Below, piece by piece: positions 1 to 8,186 of a stretch of 30,458 nucleotides of DNA. The DNA comes from Flavobacteriaceae bacterium (lineage in GTDB: Bacteria > Bacteroidota > Bacteroidia > Flavobacteriales > Flavobacteriaceae): positions 1-30,458 of the forward strand of contig JAQWON010000124.1 in the NCBI GenBank assembly GCA_029245825.1. The letters run 5' to 3'. Within the stretch, counting starts at the first letter, position 1, and each line of letters opens with the position of its first letter. Position numbers and translations under genes: made by a program. The notes under the pieces are model-generated. The model was not told the origin of the DNA. It saw only the letters and a program-made list of their open reading frames with translations, and did no database searches.

Positions 1-740
1 ATTTTATTGTATGTTTTTTCAGATCCACATGTTCTTAGTGTAGTATTTGAAAAGTTGGCATGCATTCCAGAACCATTCCAATCTGTTGCTCCTAAAGGTT
101 TTGGGTGGTATTCAATAGCTAAACCATATTGCTCAGCAGTCCTTTCGAGTAAATATCTTGCCACCCACATTTCATCACCGGCCTGTTTAGCTCCTTTAGC
201 AAAAGTTTGAAACTCCCATTGACCAGCTGCAACTTCAGCATTTGTTCCTTCTACATTAATTCCTGCTTCAAGACAAATATCAAGATGTTCATCCATGATT
301 TCTCTACCGAATGTATTTTTACCTCCAACGGAACAATAAAATTGTCCTTGAGGAGTCTGATCTTTAGGAAAACCAATAGGTAAATTAGTTTCAGGATCCC
401 AGATAAAATATTCTTGTTCAAATCCAAACCAAAAATCATTATCATCATCATCAATAGTAGCTCTGCCATTTGAAATGTGTGGAGAACCATCAGCGTTTAA
501 AACTTCATTCATTACTAAAAAACCATCTTTCCTTACTGGATCAGGATATATGGCAACGGGTTTTAACAAGCAATCTGACGAACCACCTTCAGCTTGAAGA
601 GTTGAACTTCCATCAAATGCCCACATAGGGCAATCTTTTAGTTTACCTCCAAAATTGGCAACAATTTTTGTTTTACTTCTTAAATTGGCTGTAGGAACAT
701 AACCGTCCAACCAGATATATTCTAATTTAGATTTACTCAT
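1..740 (-). CDS. glnA: Glutamine synthetase, GSII-type (3' part outside window)
   Basis: ATP-dependent synthesis of glutamine from glutamate and ammonium in the cytoplasm. The first 246 codons are visible, starting at ATG 740-738; the C-terminal third lies beyond base 1. The N-terminal beta-grasp region contains MWAFDGSST (about residues 39-47). The catalytic part shows the metal-binding FEQEY (107-111), the NVEGTNAEVAAGQWEFQ block (162-178) and GSGMHANFSNT (223-233). This arrangement matches the short eukaryote-like GSII class (about 340 residues) common in Bacteroidota, not the 470-residue GSI or the 700-residue GSIII. The frame is open without interruption. The nitrogen operon at 5870-8126 is a functional relative in the same window but is not transcriptionally linked. 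Family assignment is firm; the choice of glnA over glnII as symbol is only nomenclature. Confidence 0.95.
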   Translation of the reverse strand, partial: MSKSKLEYIWLDGYVPTANLRSKTKIVANFGGKLKDCPMWAFDGSSTLQAEGGSSDCLLKPVAIYPDPVRKDGFLVMNEVLNADGSPHISNGRATIDDDDNDFWFGFEQEYFIWDPETNLPIGFPKDQTPQGQFYCSVGGKNTFGREIMDEHLDICLEAGINVEGTNAEVAAGQWEFQTFAKGAKQAGDEMWVARYLLERTAEQYGLAIEYHPKPLGATDWNGSGMHANFSNTTLRTCGSEKTYNK

Positions 741-757
741 TGTGATTAAGATTTTAA

Positions 758-816
758 TTTAAAATTAAGACATTTAAAAGTAATAATACTACATAACATT
801 TTATCTTAATTTTAAA
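758..816. repeat. 12-bp inverted repeat upstream of glutamine synthetase
   Basis: The arms TTTAAAATTAAG (758-769) and CTTAATTTTAAA (805-816) are perfect reverse complements separated by 35 nt, 18-76 bp upstream of the glutamine synthetase start. Each arm has one G or C only, so chance is a real possibility in this AT-rich spacer. The rest of the 294-bp gap between this gene and purM is AT-rich; apart from a -7-like box before purM I see nothing else in it. Confidence 0.3.
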
Positions 817-1010
817 ACGGTTTTCAATTTTTATCAAAACACTATTTTTTTCAAGTTTAATTTATTTAATTGATAAAAATAAGGGGTGAAAAATAATAAA
901 TTTTCATTGCTATAATTCTAAATAAATTATTGAATTTTATTTTTTAAAATATAGCGCGGTGTTTTTAAAAAATACAATAGAATTTCGAAGATTAGATCAT
1001 TGAGATATAT

Positions 1011-1018
1011 TACTTTTG
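1011..1018 (+). promoter_or_regulatory. Candidate -7 box for purM
   Basis: TACTTTTG matches the Bacteroidota -7 consensus TAnnTTTG exactly and lies 16 nt before the purM ATG, implying a leader of about 10 nt. No TTTG is found at the expected distance upstream, so only half the promoter is supported. Confidence 0.4.
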
Positions 1019-1034
1019 TAATGATAGTTTTTTT

Positions 1035-2204
1035 ATGGAAAGCAATCGTTATCAAAAAAGAGGTGTTTCTTCGAAAAAAGAAGATGTCCACGATGCAATT
1101 AAAAATATAGACAAGGGGATATTTCCAAAATCCTTTTGTAAAATTATCCCTGATTACATTACAAAAAGTGAAGATCATGTTGTTGTCATGCATGCAGATG
1201 GAGCAGGAAGCAAATCATCACTTGCATATGTTTATTGGAAGGAAACAGGTGATAATTCTGTTTGGAAGGGTGTTGTGCAAGATTCAATAGTTATGAATAT
1301 TGATGATCTGTTATGTGTTGGAGTAACTAATGAAATAATGCTTTCATCGATTATTGGAAGAAATAAAAATAGAATTCCTGCAGAGGTTGTTTCATCAATA
1401 ATAAATGGAACCCAGGAAATCATTAATGAACTTGATTCTTTGGGCATAAAGATATATAATACTGGAGGAGAAACTGCTGATGTAGGAGATTTAGTAAAGA
1501 CAGTTATTATAGATTCATGTGTTTTTTCAAGAATGCTTAAAAAGGATATTATAGATAATGCAAATATAAGTGATGGAGATTTAATAGTAGGGCTTGCATC
1601 TTTTGGACAGTCAACTTATGAGAAAGAGTATAATTCTGGAATAGGGAGTAATGGTTTGACTTCGGCAAGACATGATGTTTTTAGTAAATATCTTATGGAT
1701 AAATATCCTGAAAGTTTTGACTCTAGCATTCCTGATGAGTTGGTTTACTCTGGGTCGAAATCTTTGACTGATTATATAGGTTCAACACCTATAGATATTG
1801 GCAAAATGATTCTTTCTCCAACTAGAACTTATGCTCCTGTTATAAAGAAAATTTTTGATCAAGTTAACAGAATTGATATTCATGGTATGGTTCATTGCAG
1901 TGGAGGAGGACAAACCAAGGCTCTTAATTTTATTGAAGATCTTCATATTATAAAAGATAATTTATTCAAAGTTCCACCAATTTTTGACCTAATTCAAAAA
2001 GAATCAGGAACTTCTCTAAAGGAGATGTATCAAGTTTTTAACATGGGGCACAGAATGGAATTATATGTAAATCCTAAAATAACAGATAAGATTATTGAAA
2101 TTTCAAAATCATTTGAGATAGATGCTAGAGTAATTGGAAGAGTTGAGGCTTGTAAAACAAGAAAATTGTCAATTTATTCTGAATCTGGAAACTTTGAATA
2201 TTAA
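1035..2204 (+). CDS. purM: Phosphoribosylformylglycinamidine cyclo-ligase (AIR synthase)
   Basis: PurM closes the imidazole ring of FGAM to AIR with ATP, the fifth step of purine synthesis. The 389-residue product has the PurM/ATP-grasp-like two-domain layout. Near the N-terminus are the glycine-rich HADGAGSKSS segment (about 53-62) and an acidic VMNIDDLLCVG stretch. These are followed by NTGGETADVGDLV (about 142-154) and a C-terminal domain with HCSGGGQTK and FNMGHRME. It is longer than the 345-residue E. coli enzyme, as I recall for Bacteroidota homologues. ATG 1035 follows a -7-like box closely and no better start is visible. The gene is followed after 53 nt by prfA and pyrF on the same strand, so purine and pyrimidine genes flank the release factor. 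Confidence 0.88.
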   Translation: MESNRYQKRGVSSKKEDVHDAIKNIDKGIFPKSFCKIIPDYITKSEDHVVVMHADGAGSKSSLAYVYWKETGDNSVWKGVVQDSIVMNIDDLLCVGVTNEIMLSSIIGRNKNRIPAEVVSSIINGTQEIINELDSLGIKIYNTGGETADVGDLVKTVIIDSCVFSRMLKKDIIDNANISDGDLIVGLASFGQSTYEKEYNSGIGSNGLTSARHDVFSKYLMDKYPESFDSSIPDELVYSGSKSLTDYIGSTPIDIGKMILSPTRTYAPVIKKIFDQVNRIDIHGMVHCSGGGQTKALNFIEDLHIIKDNLFKVPPIFDLIQKESGTSLKEMYQVFNMGHRMELYVNPKITDKIIEISKSFEIDARVIGRVEACKTRKLSIYSESGNFEY

Positions 2205-2232
2205 GTATCATATATTCAACAACTTAAAGTTA

Positions 2233-2240
2233 TATTTTTG
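2233..2240 (+). promoter_or_regulatory. Candidate -7 box for prfA-pyrF
   Basis: TATTTTTG matches TAnnTTTG in the 53-nt gap between purM and prfA and ends 17 nt before the prfA ATG. No -33 TTTG occurs at a suitable distance, so prfA may equally be read from the purM promoter. Confidence 0.3.
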
Positions 2241-2257
2241 TTATACTCAAAGTTAAA

Positions 2258-3334
2258 ATGGAAGAAAAATTTAAACAGATAAGGAACCGCTTCAAAGAAA
2301 TTTCTGATTTGATGGTTAAACCAGAAATTATTTCAGATCAAAAGAAATATATTGATCTAAATAAAGAGTACAAAGAACTCTCCAGGAAAATAGAAAAGTT
2401 TGATCAGTTTGATCTTTTAAATATGAATATAAAAGAGGCGGAGGATTTGATCAAAAATGAAGAAGACAAAGAGATGTTAGAAATGGCTAGACTTCAACTA
2501 GAAGAATCAAAAATTAAATTTGATTCTTTAGAACAAGAAATTAAACTTTTATTAATTCCCAAAGATCCAGAAGACTCTAAAAATGTAGTTTTTGAAATTA
2601 GGGCTGGAACAGGGGGAGATGAAGCTAGTATTTTTGCTGGAGATCTTTATAGGATGTATACAAAGTTTTGTCAAGATCTCGGATGGGAGGTAAGTTTAGT
2701 TGATTTTAATGAGGGGACTGCAGGTGGTTTTAAGGAAATAATTTTTGAGGTTTTGGGTGAAGAGGTATACAGTGTGCTGAAGTATGAGTCTGGAGTTCAT
2801 AGAGTACAGAGAGTTCCTCAAACTGAAACTCAGGGAAGAGTTCATACTTCTGCGGCAACAGTAATGGTTCTTCCTGATGCTGAAGAGTTTGATGTTAAAA
2901 TTGATATGAATGATGTTAGAGTTGATTTTTATTGCTCTTCCGGGCCTGGTGGACAATCAGTTAATACAACCTACTCTGCTGTTAGACTCACACATGAGCC
3001 CACAGGAATAGTAGCCCAATGTCAGGACCAAAAATCACAACATAAAAACAAAGAGAAAGCTTTAAAAGTTCTTCGATCTCGTCTATATGAATTAGAATTA
3101 AATAAAAAGTTAGAATCAGATGCTGAAAAGAGAAGCTCACTTGTTTCATCAGGGGATAGATCTGCTAAAATAAGAACATATAATTATCCTCAAGGAAGGG
3201 TAACTGATCATCGAATTGGCTTAACATTGTATGATTTGCAGAACATAATTAATGGCGATATAAAACAATTAATTGATGAACTTAAACTTTATCAGAATAA
3301 TCAAGTTTTAAAAGATTCAGGAGAAATATCATGA
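2258..3334 (+). CDS. prfA: Peptide chain release factor 1
   Basis: RF1 ends translation at UAA and UAG by triggering peptidyl-tRNA hydrolysis on the ribosome. The 358-residue length is normal. An N-terminal helical region (1-100) is followed by the codon-recognition domain, with HRVQRVPQTETQGRVHTSA placing a P-x-T tripeptide at 187-189 (PQT). This is the RF1 type; RF2 carries SPF. The catalytic loop SSGPGGQSVN has the universal GGQ at 231-233, and a basic segment follows. The stop codon overlaps the pyrF start by 4 nt (ATGA), implying translational coupling. Confidence 0.97.
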   Translation: MEEKFKQIRNRFKEISDLMVKPEIISDQKKYIDLNKEYKELSRKIEKFDQFDLLNMNIKEAEDLIKNEEDKEMLEMARLQLEESKIKFDSLEQEIKLLLIPKDPEDSKNVVFEIRAGTGGDEASIFAGDLYRMYTKFCQDLGWEVSLVDFNEGTAGGFKEIIFEVLGEEVYSVLKYESGVHRVQRVPQTETQGRVHTSAATVMVLPDAEEFDVKIDMNDVRVDFYCSSGPGGQSVNTTYSAVRLTHEPTGIVAQCQDQKSQHKNKEKALKVLRSRLYELELNKKLESDAEKRSSLVSSGDRSAKIRTYNYPQGRVTDHRIGLTLYDLQNIINGDIKQLIDELKLYQNNQVLKDSGEIS

Positions 3335-4158
3335 ACAATCAAGATCTATATGAAAGAATTAAAAAGAAAAAATCTTTTTTATGTGTTGGTTTAGATATTG
3401 ATATAGATAAAATCCCAAATTTTTTAAGAAAAAATAACGACCCTATTTTTTCTTTTGCAAAATCAATTATTGATGCAACTTCAAAATATTGTATAGCATA
3501 TAAGCCTAACATTGCCTTTTATGAAACATATGGTGTTGATGGATGGAAAGCCCTTGAAAAAATTATTGATTACATAAAATCTGAATACCCTGATATTTTT
3601 ACAATTGCTGATGCAAAAAGATGTGATATTGAAAACACATCAAGACGATATGCTAAGGCATATTTTGAACGTTTAAATTTTGATTCTATAACTATTTCTC
3701 CCTATATGGGGAAGGATTCTGTAGAGCCTTTCCTAAAATATAAAGATAAGCACACAATTTTGCTTGCATTAACTTCTAATTCTGGAGCTAAAGATTTCCA
3801 GTTTAATCAATGCAATGGGAAAAAACTATATCAGCAAGTAATTGAATCTTCAATCAAATGGCAAAACTCTCAACAATTAATGTATGTTGTTGGAGCTAAT
3901 CATACTGATTTAATTTCAAGTATTAGGAGAATAGTTCCAGATAATTTTTTACTCATCCCTGGAATAGGAGCTCAAGGCGGAAATTTAAAACAAATTTCAC
4001 AAGCTGTAATGAATGATAAATGTGGAATAATAGTAAATGCATCAAGAAGTATTATATATTCTTCTAATGGTAAAGATTTCGAAAAAACCGCGTCTATTTC
4101 AGCTAAAAAGATTAAAGATGAAATGGAAAGTTTGTTGAATGATAAAAAAATTATTTAA
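3331..4158 (+). CDS. pyrF: Orotidine 5'-phosphate decarboxylase (type 2)
   Basis: PyrF decarboxylates OMP to UMP, the last step of de novo UMP synthesis. The 275-residue protein is a TIM barrel of the longer type-2 subfamily. FLCVGLDID (17-25) opens the barrel, and the catalytic Asp-Lys-Asp tetrad region is ADAKRCDIENTS (93-104) with D94, K96 and D99. Most relatives carry Gly where C98 sits, a small local oddity that leaves the catalytic residues intact. The phosphate-binding end is seen in PGIGAQGG (about 210-217) and IIVNASRSIIY. It starts within the prfA stop codon (4-nt overlap). The gene ends 15 nt from the stop of the convergent amidohydrolase gene, with no terminator hairpin between them. 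Confidence 0.95.
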   Translation: MNNQDLYERIKKKKSFLCVGLDIDIDKIPNFLRKNNDPIFSFAKSIIDATSKYCIAYKPNIAFYETYGVDGWKALEKIIDYIKSEYPDIFTIADAKRCDIENTSRRYAKAYFERLNFDSITISPYMGKDSVEPFLKYKDKHTILLALTSNSGAKDFQFNQCNGKKLYQQVIESSIKWQNSQQLMYVVGANHTDLISSIRRIVPDNFLLIPGIGAQGGNLKQISQAVMNDKCGIIVNASRSIIYSSNGKDFEKTASISAKKIKDEMESLLNDKKII

Positions 4159-4173
4159 TTCGGATTCGATTTT

Positions 4174-5742
4174 TTAGTTGCCTGGCTGCTTTAAAATAAA
4201 GTTTTCATCTTTTTTTGATAAATCGACCATTTCTTTTACTTCTAGCAACAATTTTTTTGCATCATATACCACACCATTCACGATAGTATATTTTACTCCA
4301 CCCACTCGGACAACTTGGTTTTCATCATTAAGTTTTATTGCACCTGTTCCATATAAAACCTTTAGATTTTTTAATGGATTTTCCTCAATAATTATAAGAT
4401 CTGCCTTTTTTCCAATTTGGATAGATCCAATCTCTCGATCTACACCAAGAGCCTCTGCACCATTTAAGGTGGCTGATCTTATAATCTCCAATGGATGAAA
4501 CCCAGCTTCTCTTAAAAGTTCTAGTTCTCTTATATATCCAAAACCATATAGTTGAAAAATAAAACCAGAATCTGACCCTGCTGTTACACGACCGCCTCTA
4601 TTTTTATATTCGTTGATAAAAATCATCCACAACTTGAAGTTTTTTTTCCATGCAACTTCTTGCTCAGTTCCCCAGTAATGCCAATAGGATCCATGTGAAA
4701 TTTTACTCGGCTGATAAAATTTCCATAAAGACGGCAATGTATAATCCTCATGCCATTCAGCTCTTCGAGCTCTTTGAAGATCTCTACTTGCTTCATAGAT
4801 ATTAAAAGTTGGATCAAGAGTAAAATCAAGGTTTAATAACTCATTCATCACATTGTTCCAATGATCTGAATATGGCTCAGCAGCTTGTTCCCATAATTTT
4901 CCAGCTTCTTCAAAACGATGCTGTTCATTTTGGTAATTATAATCTAAAGGATAATGCTGAATAGTTTTATCAACAAATAAGGCTTCTGGCAGACCATACC
5001 AATGCTCCATTGTTGTTAGACCAGCTCTTGCTGAATTTAAAACATTCCATCTTGCAACACTCATTTGAGCATGATGACAGGCGGATTTGAGTCCTAACTT
5101 CTTATTTTCTTCAATTGCCGCCTTCATAATATGTGGTTCAGCACCAAAAAATTTAATTCCATCAGCTCCTTTTTTCGCGTTTTCTCTAACCCATGAGCGT
5201 GCCTCTTCTTCAGTCTTAATAGGATTTTTTGAACCTTGACCGAATCCGGTATATGCAAAAATTCTTGGTCCAAGTATTTCATTTTTTTCAATACGTTCTT
5301 TTAATTTTAATGTATGACTTAAGCCTCTGCCACTAGGTTCTCTAATCGTTGTTATTCCATGGGCCAACCAAAGCCTAAAAACGTAATCCCAATCAGCACC
5401 CTGAGAAGAACCCCCAATATGCCCATGCATATCAATAAACCCAGGTAAAACATACATGTCTGTTGCATCAATGATTTTCCCTTTTGATTTTAACTTAGGT
5501 CTTTTGGTTGAGTCAATTTTTACACCAGGATAACCTACAAAACTTATTTTTTTTATAGTATTTTTTTCTATAACTATATCTACTGGCCCTCTTGGAGGCG
5601 ATCCATCTCCATTGATTAAAGTTGCGCCTCTAATTATTAATTGTTCATATGGACCTTGTTTTGTTTCAGGGTTTAATTGAGCAGATGTCTTTAAGCAAAG
5701 CGCTAAGATAAATAAGTAGAGGGAAAAATTTTTATACGTCAT
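4174..5742 (-). CDS. Exported amidohydrolase (imidazolonepropionase-like)
   Basis: A metal-dependent hydrolase predicted to act outside the cytoplasm; the substrate is unknown. From ATG 5742 the product is 522 residues and begins with a signal peptide (charged MTYKNFS, hydrophobic core, cleavage near SAQ 20-22). The family signature GFIDMHGHIGG puts the metal-binding HxH at H106 and H108. The barrel continues with GIKFFG, a possible carboxylated or metal-bridging lysine, SACHHAQM and GLTTMEHWYG, and AGSDSG carries the late metal-site Asp. The C-terminal GSIQIGKKADLIII strand completes the beta-sandwich. An in-frame ATG at 5808 would add 22 residues ahead of the signal peptide and would read through a strong hairpin, so the shorter start is preferred. 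Related secreted proteins include peptidases and lactonases. Confidence 0.85.
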   Translation of the reverse strand: MTYKNFSLYLFILALCLKTSAQLNPETKQGPYEQLIIRGATLINGDGSPPRGPVDIVIEKNTIKKISFVGYPGVKIDSTKRPKLKSKGKIIDATDMYVLPGFIDMHGHIGGSSQGADWDYVFRLWLAHGITTIREPSGRGLSHTLKLKERIEKNEILGPRIFAYTGFGQGSKNPIKTEEEARSWVRENAKKGADGIKFFGAEPHIMKAAIEENKKLGLKSACHHAQMSVARWNVLNSARAGLTTMEHWYGLPEALFVDKTIQHYPLDYNYQNEQHRFEEAGKLWEQAAEPYSDHWNNVMNELLNLDFTLDPTFNIYEASRDLQRARRAEWHEDYTLPSLWKFYQPSKISHGSYWHYWGTEQEVAWKKNFKLWMIFINEYKNRGGRVTAGSDSGFIFQLYGFGYIRELELLREAGFHPLEIIRSATLNGAEALGVDREIGSIQIGKKADLIIIEENPLKNLKVLYGTGAIKLNDENQVVRVGGVKYTIVNGVVYDAKKLLLEVKEMVDLSKKDENFILKQPGN

Positions 5743-5759
5743 TTTAACTATAATATAAA

Positions 5760-5784
5760 ATACCTTCAGAAGATCTGAAGGTAT
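5760..5784 (-). terminator. Hairpin after amtB, just upstream of the amidohydrolase
   Basis: Perfect 11-bp arms (ATACCTTCAGA / TCTGAAGGTAT) close a 3-nt loop. On the minus strand the stem is followed by TTTTATATTAT, so it can act as the rho-independent terminator of the porin/P-II/Amt transcript whose last gene stops at 5870. It ends only 18 nt before the amidohydrolase ATG, so it could also lie in that gene's leader. The plus strand likewise has an A/T run beside it. Confidence 0.65.
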
Positions 5785-5869
5785 AAAAAAAATGGATTCT
5801 AAAAACAAAACAAAGTAATTATAATCTTAACCTATGAAAAAATATAAAATTTTCAGAATCCAAATTTTT

Positions 5870-7108
5870 TTATAATTGATTTAATCTAAAATCAGCATAA
5901 GCTTCCATGCTGTGTTCAGAAAGATCAAGGCCTTTTTTCTCTTCTTCTTCGCTTACTCTAAGCCCAGTTATTGCCTTGACAATAAAGAGTAAAATAAACG
6001 AACTAATTACACAAAAAGCACCAATTATTCCAACGCCTGATAATTGGATGAAAAATTGATCTATTCCAGCTAAGTCTCCAAAGCATCCAACTGCTAGAGT
6101 GCCCCAAATTCCACAGATTAAATGAACAGCAATTGCCCCTACTGGATCATCAAGTTTTAGTTTTTCTATAAATGAAATACCCAAAACAACAAATATTCCA
6201 GCAAAAATTCCAATTAAAATTGAATCTGTTGGAGACATTAGATCTGCCCCAGCAGTAATTCCGACAAGACCTCCTAAAATACCATTCATGAACATAGTTA
6301 TATCATAATTCTTATAGAGTAAACTTGCAAAAAAAGCAGCTGAAACACCCCCAGCAGCTGCAGCTAAACATGTAGTTACTAGTGTAAGCGATGTTAGAGT
6401 TGGATCAGCAGATAAGACTGAACCACCATTAAAACCAAACCATCCTAGCCATAGTATTAATACTCCTGCAGCACTTAGTGGTAAATTGTGTCCTGGTAAT
6501 GCTCTTGCTTTGCCTTTATCATCAAATTTTCCAATTCTTGCACCCAGCATGTACACAGCAATTAACGCAGCCCATCCACCAACTGAATGAACTAAAGTGG
6601 AGCCCGCAAAATCATAAAACCCTAATCCGTCAAGAAATCCTTCACCCCATTTCCATGAGCCAACAATAGGGTAAACAAGACCAACATATAATATAGCAAA
6701 AAGCATAAAACCGCTTAGTTTAATTCTCTCTGCGACTGCACCAGATACTATTGTTGCAGCCGTAGCAGCAAACATTCCCTGGAAGAGAAAATCTGTCCAC
6801 CAAGTATATCCGCCATCTGCATAACCAAAGTCCATTCCGCCTTCTGGAGCTGTAATACCGAATCCGGCAAATTTTAAAATTCCCATATCTCCATCTTCAA
6901 AACCTGGGTACATAAGATTAAATCCTCCTATACAGTAAATGAGTAGCCCAGTAGTAATAACAAAAAAGTTTTTAAACAAAATATTGATGGTATTTTTTTG
7001 ACGAGTTAAACCACTTTCTAAAAGAGCAAAACCCATATGCATAAAAAATACTAGAAAAGTACAGACCATCATCCATACATTGTTAATAGTAAGTATTGTA
7101 GTTTCCAT
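5870..7108 (-). CDS. amtB: Ammonium channel (Amt/MEP/Rh family)
   Basis: Inner-membrane trimeric channel for ammonium/ammonia uptake. From ATG 7108 it has 412 residues and about eleven hydrophobic segments. Key positions seen are the Asp of the recruitment region (D166 in YDFAGSTLVH), the first pore His H174 (STLVHSVGG) and the second pore His H329 (GAIAVHLICGIWG). The cytoplasmic tail ends with GLDLSEHSMEAY, the usual P-II docking tail. An in-frame ATG at 7168 would add 20 hydrophilic residues overlapping the P-II gene. ATG 7108, 7 nt after the P-II stop, gives the correct Amt N-terminus. P-II and a porin precede it in the operon, and the hairpin at 5760-5784 probably ends the transcript. 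Confidence 0.95.
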   Translation of the reverse strand: METTILTINNVWMMVCTFLVFFMHMGFALLESGLTRQKNTINILFKNFFVITTGLLIYCIGGFNLMYPGFEDGDMGILKFAGFGITAPEGGMDFGYADGGYTWWTDFLFQGMFAATAATIVSGAVAERIKLSGFMLFAILYVGLVYPIVGSWKWGEGFLDGLGFYDFAGSTLVHSVGGWAALIAVYMLGARIGKFDDKGKARALPGHNLPLSAAGVLILWLGWFGFNGGSVLSADPTLTSLTLVTTCLAAAAGGVSAAFFASLLYKNYDITMFMNGILGGLVGITAGADLMSPTDSILIGIFAGIFVVLGISFIEKLKLDDPVGAIAVHLICGIWGTLAVGCFGDLAGIDQFFIQLSGVGIIGAFCVISSFILLFIVKAITGLRVSEEEEKKGLDLSEHSMEAYADFRLNQL

Positions 7109-7115
7109 AAAAAAA

Positions 7116-7454
7116 TTAATTAAGTGATTTATTTCCTTTTTCTCCAGTTCTAATTCTGTAGGCTTCATCTATCGGGAGCACAAAAATTTTCCCATCTCCT
7201 ACACGATCTGTTGCTCCAGAATCAATTATAGCCTTTATAGTTTTATCTACAAATGAATCTGATACAACAATAGACAAGTATCTTCTTTGAATTTCAGATG
7301 TGCTATAGGTGATTCCTCGATACACATGACCTTCTTTTTCATTTCCTACTCCCGTAACATCCCAGTAACTAAAAAAATTAACTTCTACAGCATGAAGAGC
7401 GTCCCTAACCTCTTCAAACTTTGATTTTCTGATGATTGCTTCAATTTTTTTCAT
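7116..7454 (-). CDS. glnK: Nitrogen regulatory protein P-II
   Basis: Cytoplasmic trimeric sensor of 2-oxoglutarate, ATP/ADP and energy state that plugs the ammonium channel when nitrogen is plentiful. It has the standard 112 residues. The T-loop (about 37-58) contains VYRGITYSTSEIQRR; Y50 is at the position of the uridylylated Tyr51 of E. coli GlnB, so modification is possible but not proven. The nucleotide-binding C-terminal signature GATDRVGDGKIFVLP is intact, followed by the IRTGEKG end. It sits directly upstream of amtB (7-nt gap), the classic GlnK-AmtB pairing, which is why glnK is preferred over glnB. The porin gene is 12 nt upstream. Confidence 0.95.
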   Translation of the reverse strand: MKKIEAIIRKSKFEEVRDALHAVEVNFFSYWDVTGVGNEKEGHVYRGITYSTSEIQRRYLSIVVSDSFVDKTIKAIIDSGATDRVGDGKIFVLPIDEAYRIRTGEKGNKSLN

Positions 7455-7466
7455 GATTGTTTTAAA

Positions 7467-8126
7467 TTACAGTGAAAACCCAAAGACGAGATACATTTGA
7501 TCTGCAGAGGGATTATAAATTAAGTTACTGGATAAAGGCAAAGAGAAATCCTCGGTTATTTTAACTTCTTTTCCATAACTTAGGGCAACTTCAATTAACT
7601 CAAAGTCACCAGAATCATTATAAAAACCATCTCCTAAACCTAAAGTAAATCCAACCTCTTCACTTAGCGGTACACTTCCAGCTATATATGTGTCACCGTC
7701 TTCAAAGAAGTACCCACCAGTTAAGCTTACTGGTCCTAATTCTACACCTAACATACCTTCCCATATGCCACTATTGAAATATTTGGTATTACCACCATTT
7801 GTTATATCAGGGAAAATATAATTTGTAAGAGTTACTGCTATTGGACCATATGAAAGAGACGCATAAAGGTCAAGTTCATCTGCTAATGAATCATTAGCAT
7901 AAGCTCCCCAGAATCCAACTTCAAATCCAAAGTCATCTTCTTCCCCTCCTGTTGCATAAGACATATATGGCTGAATTGATGGACCATTTGAGTAAGCGCC
8001 ACCTCTCCAAACATATCTACTCATAAAATCAGCACCAATATCAATCTGAGCTAATGACTGATTAGCTGATAATATAGATATTAATGCTGTTAGAAATATT
8101 GTTAAAGATTTACTGATTTTTTTCAT
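7467..8126 (-). CDS. TorF-family putative outer-membrane porin
   Basis: A 219-residue exported beta-rich protein and first gene of the ammonium operon. It has a classical signal peptide ending at SLAQ (about 24-27), followed by alternating hydrophobic/polar strands rich in Gly, Tyr and Ser (for example IGADFMSRYVWRG and VSLTGGYFFEDG). The C-terminal strand ends in aromatic MYLVFGFSL, as outer-membrane barrels do. The early MSRYVWRGG segment is typical of the TorF porin family. The tight spacing to P-II and Amt suggests that it lets ammonium or another small nitrogen source across the outer membrane. That role is inferred from context; the barrel fold and family are supported by sequence. Confidence 0.75.
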   Translation of the reverse strand: MKKISKSLTIFLTALISILSANQSLAQIDIGADFMSRYVWRGGAYSNGPSIQPYMSYATGGEEDDFGFEVGFWGAYANDSLADELDLYASLSYGPIAVTLTNYIFPDITNGGNTKYFNSGIWEGMLGVELGPVSLTGGYFFEDGDTYIAGSVPLSEEVGFTLGLGDGFYNDSGDFELIEVALSYGKEVKITEDFSLPLSSNLIYNPSADQMYLVFGFSL

Positions 8127-8186
8127 AACGATATTATTTAGTTAATAATTCGCTAAATTATATATGAATAAAAGACAGAAAAGAAT

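Noticed and set aside
927..1193. Open minus-strand frame of 88 codons overlapping the purM start
   Set aside because: It overlaps a confidently identified gene, has low-complexity hydrophobic composition and matches no family I know.
5743..5808. Longer amidohydrolase start (ATG 5808)
   Set aside because: It would place 22 residues before a good signal peptide and translate through the 11-bp hairpin at 5760-5784.
7109..7168. Longer amtB start (ATG 7168)
   Set aside because: It overlaps the P-II gene by 53 nt and adds a hydrophilic stretch unlike Amt N-termini; ATG 7108 fits both spacing and family.
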